The notes beneath the pieces were generated by a model. The model was not told the origin of the DNA and made no database searches. It saw only the letters and a list, made by a program, of their open reading frames with translations. From NCBI GenBank assembly GCA_963682175.1, contig OY821774.1:48064201-48128200 (forward strand): a stretch of DNA of 64,000 bases. Direction: 5' to 3'. Position numbers and translations under genes: made by a program. The DNA is from Triglochin maritima (taxonomy: Eukaryota > Streptophyta > Magnoliopsida > Alismatales > Juncaginaceae). Shown here in pieces: positions 50,000-61,152 of the stretch (position 1 is the stretch's first letter; every line of letters begins with the position of its first letter).

Positions 50000-50254
50000 T
50001 TACATAGGAATAGTTTCCCTTCCTCGAAGTTTCCAATTAGCACTGTGACTTTGAGGAGTTGGACACCAGGAAATAGCCAGAATTAATGTGCGTGGGATCT
50101 CCAACCGCTGCACCACCTCTGCTCTTTGGTTGGATCCATTCGCAGACCCAACTGGCATCCCCGTAATGAATCTACCAAGATCGGTGCCACATGCTGTTAT
50201 AAGCTTGTGGTGTAAGTTTTCACTCAAGCTGGTGGAGGGAATTGAAATACCCTG
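50000..50254 (-). other. Possible orphan 3' exon of an unrecognised gene
   Basis: After an acceptor-like ...tttcag at about 50255, the minus-strand frame reads GISIPSTSLSENLHHKL, then LGRFITGMPVGSANGSNQ and so on for about 84 residues to a stop. Its composition looks protein-like, more than the surrounding DNA. I do not recognise the family, and no convincing partner exon is visible upstream. It may be a gene fragment or a chance frame. Confidence 0.25.
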
Positions 50255-50317
50255 AAATAATATTTTTATAGAAGTAATATAGGATAGAAATTGAAATACA
50301 TAGTGTACAGTACACAA

Positions 50318-51839
50318 AAGGTAATGCTGTTAGATTGTTGGAGTAATCAAATGAAGCCAAAAAAAAGAATAAATATCTGAATATACAATGCAAACAACTC
50401 AAAATTTTATGAAGAATTGTGACAAACTAAGACATCTTACTTGAGAGCATATCGAAATAAGGTAAATGTCTGCATATATCACATACAAAAAAAAAATTAA
50501 AAAAAGAAGGAATTGTGAGAGACATTTGATCATATTACATTGCAAAAACTTCAAAAAAAGAAGAGGTAAAGGCAACATTTTCAAAAATAAAAATAAAAAT
50601 AGGAAGAAGGTAAGGATTACCCAATTACCCCACCCGAGATCCGACTACGACCACACGTGTATAATCCCAGTCCGAATTACTCTTTCTTCCATGTCGCGCG
50701 CATAATGCATGCTACATGGCTGTAGTCCCTGGAATCATGGTAAGTCCAAGATATTATAAGATTTACTTGCATTGGATCCCTTGCCTTAGTCAATTCCATT
50801 TATGCTTCACTGGCATTGATTGATTCTTTGTGTTTTGTAATGGCGCAAACGTGGCCAAGAAGAGCTGACCTTTCTCCTAACTCACCATGCATTAATGACC
50901 CATGCATCCAATTTTAGGTTAACCACACTCTTAGCTGATGACAACTTATTTTACTACCCATACTTATTTCCAAGGTCTCATCACAGACCCATCAAAGTCC
51001 ACCATCATCTCAATACTAATTAATTCCAGTTTGCTCCCCAAATTAATTAGTCCATATGGGTGAAAAATATACGTGGATGGTGTTCGACATGCTCCCGAGA
51101 GATCAAGTTGACTGCTCAACTAACTAGTAAAAAATTATTGTCTAAAGAATTTTTTTGAGTAATTGTTTTATAAATGACATGGTTCTATACTCTTACGTTG
51201 ATGTATAATCAGAGCGATTAAGTATTATTTATGCATTTACGAGGTTATAATGGCACTTTAGGGTTTGTGTTGGATAAGGTGAGCACAATTGGAAACATGA
51301 AGAAGATCAACAAGAAAAGTTGTTTTGGTAAGGACATCTCAGCTACCATCAAGACATCAATGATATATAGTTCATAACCGAAGATATGATGGAGATTTCT
51401 GTGATGATTATGTGGGGTTCGTGTTTATACTTAATTTTATCTTTGTTAAATTATTTAATTTGTCCTATCACTACTTTCTATGGATCTTTCTCACCCGCTA
51501 TCAAATGTTAATCGTATGGAATAATGTGACGGTGCTTTAAGCTTTTGTTTTTTCTTGAAATTGTGTTTGTTAGTCTGAGTATGACTCGTTTTCCTAGACC
51601 TAATGTGAATATATATATGATCTTATCTATTCCAAGCTTACAATTAGACTAGCTCCAAATTGTCAGTTTTTAGAAGAAAAAAATTAAAACATATTTGTTC
51701 TTTTATTATTTTTGATGGTGCAGTAGTTATGAAAAAATATATGCGATAAACTATAAATGTTTTTTTCTTCCTTTGACTCAGAAGCTCACCACTTAACCTA
51801 CTCACAACTCATTATTTGATGATTATGGATTTGACGAGC
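50318..51839. other. Intergenic DNA, nothing recognised
   Basis: The stretch is AT-rich and contains no supported gene, terminal repeat or structured motif. Confidence 0.45.
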
Positions 51840-51844
51840 CAATA

Positions 51845-53829
51845 TGTAACTTCCCGGAACAACGACAAAAATTAAAATTTTAACAATAAAAAGATCTCAA
51901 GATAATAATCATCAAAGTGGGAAATGTTACTCATATAACAATCAGTCGGTGCACCAAAATACAACAGAGTTTGTCAAAATACATGATTACATCAATACAA
52001 CAAAGGAATACAGGTCATCATGATAACCTCGAATAGTCCGAAAAGAATTCTGACACCAAAATGTGTGTGCCCGCTGTCACCACCCCCACAGAACCTATTG
52101 CGGTCATGAAACATGAATTAAATAACAATGCATGAGTTTCCCATTAGAAACCCTGTATGCCAAGTTCACCTATATGAATGCAACAGTACAATAATGAACA
52201 TGTCATACTAGTAGCATGTCATGTCAATAACAGTAATGAAAACATGTTCCCTCCAAAAGTAAAACATGACCTCAGTCCTACAACATCATTAAACACTCTC
52301 TAAGGGTCAACAAGGACATATGTCCCACAAACAAACAACACTGAGTCTCCCTCAGAGACCAACCGTAGACACATACGGTCTTACGGACAGTACGTAACAC
52401 ACCCCCACACCCGACTACTCAAGCCAAGGGATCGGGAATGAGTGTCCACACTTCCACGCCAAACGAATCAGATCTGAAACATCATGGTCTACACCACACC
52501 AACAAAGCCGTCGCCCGGTCGGTCCAACAAACACTCATTAGGTGCCAGCTGGGGTATCATAGTCGGAACAATATACGCCCGACACAACATCGGACGGCTA
52601 CAAGCCAGAACATCGTCGACAACATTATCGCTGGTACAACATACGTCCGGCATAACATCGGACGGTTCCGGACCGTAGTCCGCAAGGTCATCATGTTTCA
52701 AGAGTCATGCATCATCATGCATTGGGATCCATGATCTCTAAGGTCTGCTACTCTATTGTGAGTCAATACATCAATACATCACGCCACAGTCTATCAACAG
52801 ATGTGGTTCATCCCAAGTACCCACACTTTTCCACTCGGCGGTCCCTGGGCAGGCACGATCATCGTACCCACCGTCACCTCCTGGCTCACGCACTAGGCGA
52901 TGACACAGGTTTCCGTGAATTGAGTTGGCCCTTTACTAGGACTGAGAATTCAGTTCTGCGTACCAACGGTCGAACATATGTCTAAAACCGGTCGACCGAA
53001 ACGTGGTCAAAATCCAGAGTCTTGTCAAAAACACACGATTCCAACAGTCGACCGACTCAGGGGTCCCGGTCGACCGGAAACTACCAGGGGCAACCTGGTA
53101 GCTCAGGTCATCTATCAGTCGAATATGTCATTAAATTCACTTAAGTTCCGGGTCGGACCAAATTCAGGAACGGTCGACCGTTTAGGTGGTCAACGTCTGG
53201 TCTGAGCAAAACATGGGGCAACGGTCGAACGACTTAGGGGTCATGTTCTACCGAAAACTTTCAGAGCCTCCTCTGATCCACCAGCACACGTACAACCCAT
53301 TGACCTCCATCATGCGTCGTTCGACCGGTGTTAGTTAAGATCAACATACTACACTTAACCGGCCGATTGAGATCCGGCAGCCACCTGACCTGTCAGGTAT
53401 CCCTTGCTGCCCTCGCCGCCAACGAGGTCTCCGACCACCCAACGACGATCAAAATCACATCCACGAGTATGAGCAAAATAGAACACACTATTGAACTGGC
53501 ATACATTCGAGTTCGACAGAGCACGCCGGAGATCACTCAACGTCGACACACCTCGAAGTCGTGCTCGAGTACTTCACAACGCCGTGCTGCTGCTGGCCGG
53601 AGCTCCACTCGCTGGAGAATGTGGTCACTGAGGAAGAGGGAGAGAATGAGTGAGAGAGAGAAAGGTGTGTTGGTTTCCTCCTCCAACCACACAAAACGCA
53701 ACCCAACCCGTCACCGTACTACCCGTACACCCATCACACCTCACGCCTCCACTGTTGACCACACTCATTTCTCGTGCAAAACCTCTTCTAATCACGGGAT
53801 TAACCCTAAATAAGGTTAAGGACATAACA
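51845..53829 (-). mobile_element. Solo LTR, copy 4 of the CGGTCGACCG-array family
   Basis: The plus strand runs from TGTAACTTCC to GGACATAACA (1985 bp). It is flanked by a perfect 5-bp target duplication, CAATA (51840-51844 and 53830-53834). No internal retroviral region is present. Confidence 0.9.
52960..53345. repeat. Array of CGGTCGACCG-type palindromes in LTR copy 4
   Basis: About ten full or degenerate sites occur, for example near 52989, 53046, 53068, 53171 and 53321. Its position relative to the LTR start matches the other copies. Confidence 0.8.
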
Positions 53830-53834
53830 CAATA

Positions 53835-54420
53835 TCCATACATTTCTATTTTCCACATATATCTGATATTGAGGAGGCTTCTCTCGTTAGAATTCATAAA
53901 ATCTTTCGGTCAGACACTGAGACGTGTAAATTTCTCCTTCAGAGAGATTTCTCGGTATTAACTAATAGATTTTGGTACGAGTGTTTGTTTCTTTTTAGCT
54001 TTTGATGTATGTTTGTGTTTTTGACTCTTTTTGTTTCTTAGTGTTGTCCAACGTCCATCCATATCATTTGATGGAATCATGATCACCTCCTGGGTTCAAT
54101 AGGACAAGGTTGTTAGATTCATATTGTAATCCACTGTATGCATAATTAAGCTACTGTTTGTCTCTTCTTCTGAAAAGAAATCCAAAGTATTAACCTTGGT
54201 AACGCTGGATTAAGATACATGCAGGATGTGCATAGTGATGTACATTAATTGTGGCAGTTTAATTTGTATTTGTTGATTCAATACATAAAAGAGGTGTGGA
54301 TTGGGGGCAAAATAAAAATAAAAATTGTGCCAGTTTAATATATTATCAAGACATGGAAGATAAAATTTTGTCAAGTATTTCGACTTTTTTTATTAAGGTT
54401 GCGCACACACACATACACAC

Positions 54421-54486
<66 letters not shown>

Positions 54487-54892
54487 GCATAAAATTATCA
54501 AATAATGCCTTGATGTTTAATTTGGAGGTAGAACTCAACAACTAGATGTTATCAACAATCTATCACCAGACAAGTCCAAATCTAGCTCTATTTACATACT
54601 CAACAAACATTATTATAGTTACCCTTGTTGTAAATACACTGATCTGACCTCTGTGTTAAGTTGAGATGATTAGAGACATCGGTGTAATAACAAAATGGAG
54701 TAAGACAGTTTCTTTACTTAACAACTGAAGCATAAGCACCAACAATCCGGTTTATGTTTGTCTCCTTGTCATGACATACTTTCAAAGTTCCAAATTAAGT
54801 AAACGACGCCACATAAATTATTTCTCCATTGGTGATCTCTTCTTTGTGGTTAAGTCATAAAGAAGATGAAAGCAATAAGAGCAATACCAACG
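53835..54892. other. Spacer between solo LTR copy 4 and LTR copy 5
   Basis: No gene is recognised. It includes a compound microsatellite at 54405-54483. Confidence 0.5.
54405..54483. repeat. Compound microsatellite (CA/CATA)n-(TA)n
   Basis: cacacaca and catacata units run into about 18 TA dinucleotides. Confidence 0.95.
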
Positions 54893-55409
54893 CATGCTGT
54901 AAGAACCCAAACCCTTGTTTAGGGTTAATCTCGGTTTAGTGGAGGTTTAGGGTTTGCTTTGCATGGGGAAGTGGTGTGCATGGGGAAGAGGGGGTGGCGA
55001 GTACTGTAGACGTGAGGGAGAGTGATGGATGAGGGTGTAGGGCACTGTAGCGAGGAGATGGATTGTTGGGTTTAAAGTCTCTCTCTCTCTCTCTCTCTCT
55101 TTTCCATTCGTTCACTCACTTGCACTCTTTCTTTTCTTTTCCTTCCGGCGGTCAGAGGAGGAAGAAGGCTTGGAGACTCCGGCGTGAGGAGGTCGTCGCG
55201 AGGAGGAGGTCGCGCGCGAGGAGGTGGCGGAGGCGTGAACGTTGCTCCGGCGTTTCTCCGTTTTCGTTGAGGTATGCCGCTATCTAGTGTGGTTTTGTTG
55301 TTGACACTCATGAGAGGGTTGTGTTGGTCGGTCGGAGGAGGTCGGAGGCCTCTTCGACGTCGCGTTTGGGCGAAGAAACCTCGGCTGGCGCGAGGTTGAA
55401 GATGACCGG

Positions 55410-55895
55410 ACGGTCGACCGGCCCTTGGGCGGTCGACCGAATGCATGTGTTTATTTACTTCCTGTTGCGTTTCGGTCGACCGAGGCCTTGTGTTCGGTCG
55501 ACCGGAACTTGAGTTTATTGGTTTATATTGCATGATGTTCGGACGTAGGATTGAGTTCGGTCGACCGTTATATGACGTAGAAATGTAGGTTGACCCTAAC
55601 TGTTATCGGTCGACCGAGACCCCTGAGTCGGTCGACCGATGGATTAAAAGATTGAAAATGATGTATTGTTAGTTTTCGGTCGACCGGGACCTGAGTCGGT
55701 CGACCGATAGACTGGATTGTAATGTTGACCAGACTCTGGATTTTGACCTCGTTCGGTCGACCGGTTTTAGACCTTCGGTAGACCGTTGGGGGGATTGTGT
55801 TCTGTGCGCAGCGGTAGACCGTGTTAGGGATGGTCGACCGATTCCTTTCTGGAAACGGTCGACCGAATTACCTCTTACGGTCGACCGTTTGGGCC
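55410..55895. repeat. Array of CGGTCGACCG-type palindromes in LTR copy 5 (best preserved)
   Basis: About twelve perfect CGGTCGACCG decamers and three one-base variants occur in 485 bp, for example near 55411, 55431, 55473, 55494, 55558, 55606, 55628, 55677, 55696, 55754, 55855 and 55878. Spacing is mostly 18-65 bp. Confidence 0.93.
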
Positions 55896-56108
55896 CAGAA
55901 CAGAATTCTAGGTTTCCTTTTTGAACGCCAACTTTGCCACGGAAACCCGTGTCCTCGCCTTGTGCGAGAGCCGGGATGTGACGGTGGGCGCGTGATGCGT
56001 GCCTACCCAGGGACCGCCGTTGGGAAGAGTGTGGGTGTTCGGGACGCGTCACCTCCGAGTATGGACTGTGACTTGAGATGATTGTTGGGTACTTTGTAGT
56101 ATAGCAGG

Positions 56109-57298
56109 TGATGCATTGCATACATTGCATCATATGTCTTTCATTTAGATTACTTTTACATCAATAAATGCTACTAAGGTATGTGTTTAGTCTTATTTAC
56201 AGAATACAGGGACCTGAATGCAATTTACCCACATTCCGAGCATAAACGTGTGCAAAAGATTCATTTCTATCATAAAGACCGAATTCAAGGTTATCGGGTT
56301 TCAATTGGAAATGCATCCAAGCATAAAAGCATTCAAGGAGCTAATCACAAAAAGGTCAAGGGCTTAATTGCAAAAATGCCAAGGACCTAATTGCAAAAGA
56401 AAAGGATCAAGATATTTTGTTGGAAAAGTCAAAAGAAAAATCAACTATAAATCTCCAACAATGGAAGGAATTAATCCGGAGCTCAAGACAATGGAAAGAA
56501 ATCATCCAGACACGCAAATAAAGATCAAATCATACCATAAACGCGTGACAAAAATCCTGATTAAATCCGACCAACGTGGGAGGCGAATCCGCCGCACAAT
56601 ACACATGATGTGCGGCGATTCCGCCGCCCATTGGTTGATCCGTGTGTCCCAATTTCGTCCACTCATGTATGGACACGTGTACTATCCAATTCTATACCTA
56701 AGTCCCTTGTAGCAACTATAAATAGACCCGAGAACGATGTAAATAGGGTCCTTAGTTGTTGTTCTTATTTGTGTACCTTAGTTTTATTAATAAAATTCTG
56801 TTCTTTTAATTCTTGTTTTAGTTTTCTTTTAATGTCTCAAGGACCTCTTCTTCTTCCTCCCTCCATGAGTTTCTAAACTCTCTCCAAAGGGTGGAGGTGA
56901 TGGAATTAGGGTTAGAGAAGATGAATGCATGTTATTGTTTTAAGTTCGTGATTAGTATATTTTGATTACTTGAGTTTATGTTAAATCATTTATCTTGTAA
57001 TGCTTCATAACTAACATGATTTATTTCAAGTTTCTCCATTCTCCAATCTGAACCTAAGTCTAGACCTCCACCCGACGGAATTCTCCATCTTTATTCTTGT
57101 TTTTAGTTTTAATTGTTTTTGTTTCGTACTTTAGATAATTAAATCAAAAATACCAAAAACCCAAATTATTTCTTCTCCCTTCTTCCCCTCAATCGAAATC
57201 ACACTAACAACGAAATCTCTCCCTCCTTGTGTTCGACCCGTACTTGCCACCGCTTCATCGCGGCCGTGCACTTGCGGTATAAAATTTAATTCTCATCA
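56109..57298 (+). repeat. 5' LTR of the Athila-like element
   Basis: This 1190-bp LTR begins TGATGC and ends CTCATCA. A TATA box (tataaata) lies at 56717-56724. By eye it differs from the 3' LTR at only two positions: C at 56162 against A at 62323, and G at 56559 against A at 62720. Confidence 0.96.
56582..56625. repeat. GC-rich imperfect inverted repeat in the LTR
   Basis: GGCGAATCCGCCGCACA (56582-56598) and TGTGCGGCGATTCCGCC (56609-56625) are nearly reverse complements, with a 10-nt loop. The same arms recur in the 3' LTR at 62743-62786. Confidence 0.85.
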
Positions 57299-57302
57299 AG
57301 TT

Positions 57303-57320
57303 TTTGGCGCCGTTGCCGGG
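57303..57320 (+). other. Primer-binding site (tRNA-Asp type)
   Basis: TTGGCGCCGTTGCCGGGG begins a few bases after the LTR end and is complementary to the 3' end of plant tRNA-Asp. This site is typical of Athila-type gypsy elements. Confidence 0.85.
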
Positions 57321-58728
57321 GAGGCGACGCAGATTTTGTTTATTTTTGTGTTTTCGATTTTATTCTGTTTATCTTGTGCGCGATCTAAATATTTGGATTT
57401 GTGTTTCAGGAGACAACAGAGTGCACGGCGAAATCCGGGCACCTTCTGAGCTTAACGAGCGGCGGAATCGCCGCACATCAAGAGGAACCTGCGGCGGAAT
57501 CGCCGCACAATTGAAGCATCTGGGCTTCAAATTTTTCTGGGGTTAGCACCATCTCTGGGTGGACGCGTGGAGCTACTGAAATTTCGAGAGCGGGCGGCGA
57601 ACCCGACTGAGCATTGCGTAGGTAACCTTTGTTGCCTTTTTCCTCGTAATTTCTAGTTTCAGAAAATTTCCTTTTATTAGAATTGCACGTGTTAAGCTTA
57701 AATTCCATAATTGGCAATATTTCAACTCTGACCTAAAATTCGCAAAATTAGAAAGACCTTAGTGCATGCATCATATAATGTTTTGCTTGCATTATTCTTG
57801 CTAAATTCTTGCAAATTAATACTTGTTGAAGATTGCTGGAGGCAAGGTACGTATCGAGGTTTTTATCGATTGCATTAGAGCATATAATTTAGTTGCATAC
57901 AACCTTGCAATTGCCCCCATTAAAAAGACCATTGTTTGACTATCTTTGCTAGATCTAAGTTAAACTACGTTAAGGGCAACTCCGTAGGAAAAGATACGGT
58001 GGGGATTTCATCACCCTCCCGTGGCCCACAAACCACAATCCTGAAGTGTCGCCTAAGCCTAAAATTTAAAATCAATTAGACATTGGCCCCTAAGGACTCG
58101 GACTCAATTAAGGAGGAGATTGGTTTGACTTGCTATGACCTGAAGCTAATTGAATTCAATTTGGTGTCTAGAAAGTGTTTTTGTGTCGACGAAAGTCTTC
58201 CAAGCGACGTGGTTGTCTAATTGGCACCGACTCTGTCGGAAGCGCCCCCACTAGCTATACACTAACTGGCCAACTTGGTTTGATTGGTGAGGGAGGTGAA
58301 TCAAGCAAACTAATTCGACTCAACCTGTTAGGAGTCGTCTAGATCTAAGTGACACTAGGTCTAGGATTGTTTTGACCGTGCTTGTTCAGGAAATTTCTGA
58401 CCAACCCTAATTTTTATCCTTTAGAGTTAAGTTTCCCTTCTCGTCTGAGTCTTCTTTCCCTGCTCATCCCTACCTTTCTATTGTGTGTTTCTTTTAAAAA
58501 AAAAAAAAAAAATTCAAAAAAAAAAAAAAAAAACGAAAAAAAAGAGTAATTAATTCTTGAAATTAAATTTGGAATTTAAATTTCGAATTTGAATTCAAAA
58601 AAATTGATTCAACCCGGTGCACTCAGATTTGGATTCGGGACTTGAGTAATCGACTCTCACGAGTTCATCTAGATTCCAGTCTGGAACTTAACCCCAATCC
58701 ACCTGTTGCACCACCTCACCCGGATCTA
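57321..58728 (+). other. Untranslated leader of the Athila-like element
   Basis: About 1.4 kb precedes the gag ATG. Two further copies of a gcggcggaatcgccgcaca motif occur at about 57460 and 57492. A poly-A tract broken by single bases lies at 58496-58543. No coding frame is supported. Confidence 0.6.
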
Positions 58729-61152
58729 ATGGGTGAGCACGTAGTGGACCCGCCTATTGCGCAACCTATAACTCTGAGGGATCGGTGCTACCCAACGATG
58801 GCTGCTCAGCCATCGTGCATCGTTATGCCCACCATACCGGGTCGCGACTTCGAACTTAAGGCACAATACATGAGTATGTTGCCTAAGTTCACCTCTAGGG
58901 AAGATCCATATCTCTTCCTTAGAGAATTTGAGGAAATCTGCTCTCTTATGCAATACCAGCATATTCCTGAAGAGGCAGTGCGTCTGAAATTTGTGCCTCT
59001 AGCACTTAAGGACGACGCTAAGAAATGGCTATATAGTCTAGCCGAAAGATCTATTAGAAGTTGGGCTGAATTTGTTCAAGTTTTCTTAAAAAAATATTTT
59101 CCCAACCATAAGACTATGAAGATTAGGAATGAAATTGTTGCATTCGTTCAGTCTGAGAGCGAGCCGTTCTATTCCTATCTTGAGAGATTTAAGAGTGTCT
59201 TGACCCAATGCCCTCATCACGGAATTCCGAAGTGGCAATTATGCCAAATTATTTATGAGGGATTGACACCCACATCTAGGGTTATGCTAGAATCTGTGAG
59301 CCAAGGGAATTTTATGTCCAAAAATGAAAATGATGCCTGGACTTTTCTTGAGGATTTAGCTGAAAATAGTATGCAATGGGACAATGCTAGAACACCCATC
59401 AACCCGAGTATTGGATCTAGAATAGCGAGTCAACCCCGACCAGGTGTCTTAGCTATAGACTCCAACATAGCGGCCGAGGCAAAACTAGCTACCCTAATGC
59501 GTAGAATGGAAAGTCTAGAACTGCAAAACCAAACCCGACAAGCATCCCCTACCCCTTGCTCTAGATGTGGTCAGACTGGTCATTTAATGGAGGACTGTGT
59601 GAACCTGGAACATGTCAATGCCACATATAACAATTCTAGAAATGATCCTTACGCATCAACCTATAACCCAGGTTGGCGTAATCATCCCAATTTTTCGTGG
59701 AACCAACAAGGACAACCTCCTAGACAACAACCAACCCCATATAATCAAAATAATACATCATCTGGGGGTAATAATGGAAATCATGAGGTTAGGTTGACTA
59801 AATTAGAAACTTTAATGACAACTTTTATACAAACAACCAACCAATCATTCCAAAGGCTAGAGACACAGGTCAGCCAATTAGCACAGATAATAGGTGAAAG
59901 AGAAAAGGGCCAATTTCCAAGTCAACCTGAGGTGAACCCCAGAACTAATAATCAATATCAATCTTATCAACCACCTTCAGGAAATAACAACCCTAGACCG
60001 GTTCAAATGGTTAATGAGGAAGGACCGTTCCAACAAATCAATGCTGTAGTATCATTACGGTCCGGAAGACAAATTGACAATAATGTGGTAAACCCTAGAA
60101 TGACTAATCAATCCAGCCATCAAGCACCCACATATGACTTGACCACTGAACCCGACGTCCAAATTGAAAAGCCCAATCCACCTACCCAACCTGAACCTGT
60201 AGCTCAGCCTGAACCTGAGCGAGTCTATGTGCCTAAAGCCCCATTTCCCAATAGACTCAAAAAGAACTCTAGTGCACAAATAGAGAAAATCTTGGAAGTA
60301 TTTAAGCAAGTTAAGGTAAACATTCCACTCTTAGACATGATTCAACAAATACCTGCTTATGCTAAATTCTTAAAAGATTTGTGCACTAAGAAGAGAAAAA
60401 CGAATGTACCAAAGAAGGCATTCTTAACTGCAAACATATGCTCAATTCTTTCCAACACATCTCCTATAAAATATAAGGACCCGGGGTGTCCCACAATTTC
60501 ATGTTCAATAGGAGATACGTTTATCAATAAAGCCCTTCTAGACCTTGGTGCAAGCGTTAACTTGCTCCCATTTTCTGTCTACGAGCAACTCAACCTTGGT
60601 CCACTGAAACCCTCTAGGACAACCCTCCAATTCGCTGATTGTTCTGTTAAGAAACCGAGAGGTATAGTAGAGGACGTTTTGATTAAGGTTGGTGACTTCA
60701 TTTATCCAGTGGATTTTGTCGTACTTGATACTGAACCTGTTGTAAATCCTAATCGACAAATCCCTGTAATTTTAGGTAGACCCTTTTTAGCCACCTCGGA
60801 AGCATTAATAAACTGTCGAAATGGGCTCATGCAATTATCTTTCGGGAACTTAAAAGCAGAATTTAATATCTTCCATATTGATAATGAGCCAGAAATAATA
60901 TGCAACCCAAGTGATGTTGTGATGAGAGCACGTATTTATCAGAATTCTGAATCAAATAAATCATCACATAAGCAAAAAGGAAGTAAGAAAAGAGGGAGTG
61001 ATTCATTTACTCAACCACCATCACTCGAGCAAATAAGCGAACCAATTCAAGTGAGAAGAGTGGAATCTTCTCCTCAAGTCAACATGGGGAACAATTCAAC
61101 TGGATACATGCACCAATATGGTGTCATTCAATCCAGTTCTGATTACGGTTGA
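58729..61152 (+). CDS. Athila-type gag-protease polyprotein
   Basis: The first ATG is at 58729, giving 807 residues; the frame is open upstream to at least 58642 without an ATG. The capsid-like region (FTSREDPYLFLREFEEI, YFPNHKTMKIRNEI, LTQCPHHGIPKW) matches plant retrotransposon gag. A zinc knuckle CSRCGQTGHLMEDC follows at about residues 275-290. A Gln/Asn-rich linker leads to a retropepsin domain with LLDLGASVNLLPFSVY and PVILGRPFLAT; DLGAS is the form usual in Athila/Tat proteases. The frame ends at TGA 61150-61152 after a short tail with no reverse-transcriptase motif. It is uninterrupted, consistent with recent activity, and would supply structural protein and protease for particle formation. 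Confidence 0.92.
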   Translation: MGEHVVDPPIAQPITLRDRCYPTMAAQPSCIVMPTIPGRDFELKAQYMSMLPKFTSREDPYLFLREFEEICSLMQYQHIPEEAVRLKFVPLALKDDAKKWLYSLAERSIRSWAEFVQVFLKKYFPNHKTMKIRNEIVAFVQSESEPFYSYLERFKSVLTQCPHHGIPKWQLCQIIYEGLTPTSRVMLESVSQGNFMSKNENDAWTFLEDLAENSMQWDNARTPINPSIGSRIASQPRPGVLAIDSNIAAEAKLATLMRRMESLELQNQTRQASPTPCSRCGQTGHLMEDCVNLEHVNATYNNSRNDPYASTYNPGWRNHPNFSWNQQGQPPRQQPTPYNQNNTSSGGNNGNHEVRLTKLETLMTTFIQTTNQSFQRLETQVSQLAQIIGEREKGQFPSQPEVNPRTNNQYQSYQPPSGNNNPRPVQMVNEEGPFQQINAVVSLRSGRQIDNNVVNPRMTNQSSHQAPTYDLTTEPDVQIEKPNPPTQPEPVAQPEPERVYVPKAPFPNRLKKNSSAQIEKILEVFKQVKVNIPLLDMIQQIPAYAKFLKDLCTKKRKTNVPKKAFLTANICSILSNTSPIKYKDPGCPTISCSIGDTFINKALLDLGASVNLLPFSVYEQLNLGPLKPSRTTLQFADCSVKKPRGIVEDVLIKVGDFIYPVDFVVLDTEPVVNPNRQIPVILGRPFLATSEALINCRNGLMQLSFGNLKAEFNIFHIDNEPEIICNPSDVVMRARIYQNSESNKSSHKQKGSKKRGSDSFTQPPSLEQISEPIQVRRVESSPQVNMGNNSTGYMHQYGVIQSSSDYG

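Noticed and set aside
56181..57037. Identical short ORFs at 56181-56876 and 62342-63037
   Set aside because: They are the same frames in the two LTRs of the Athila-like element and have no protein-like features.
58642..58728. Gag start upstream of 58729
   Set aside because: The frame is open there, but the first codon is TTG. The first ATG is at 58729, so I used it.
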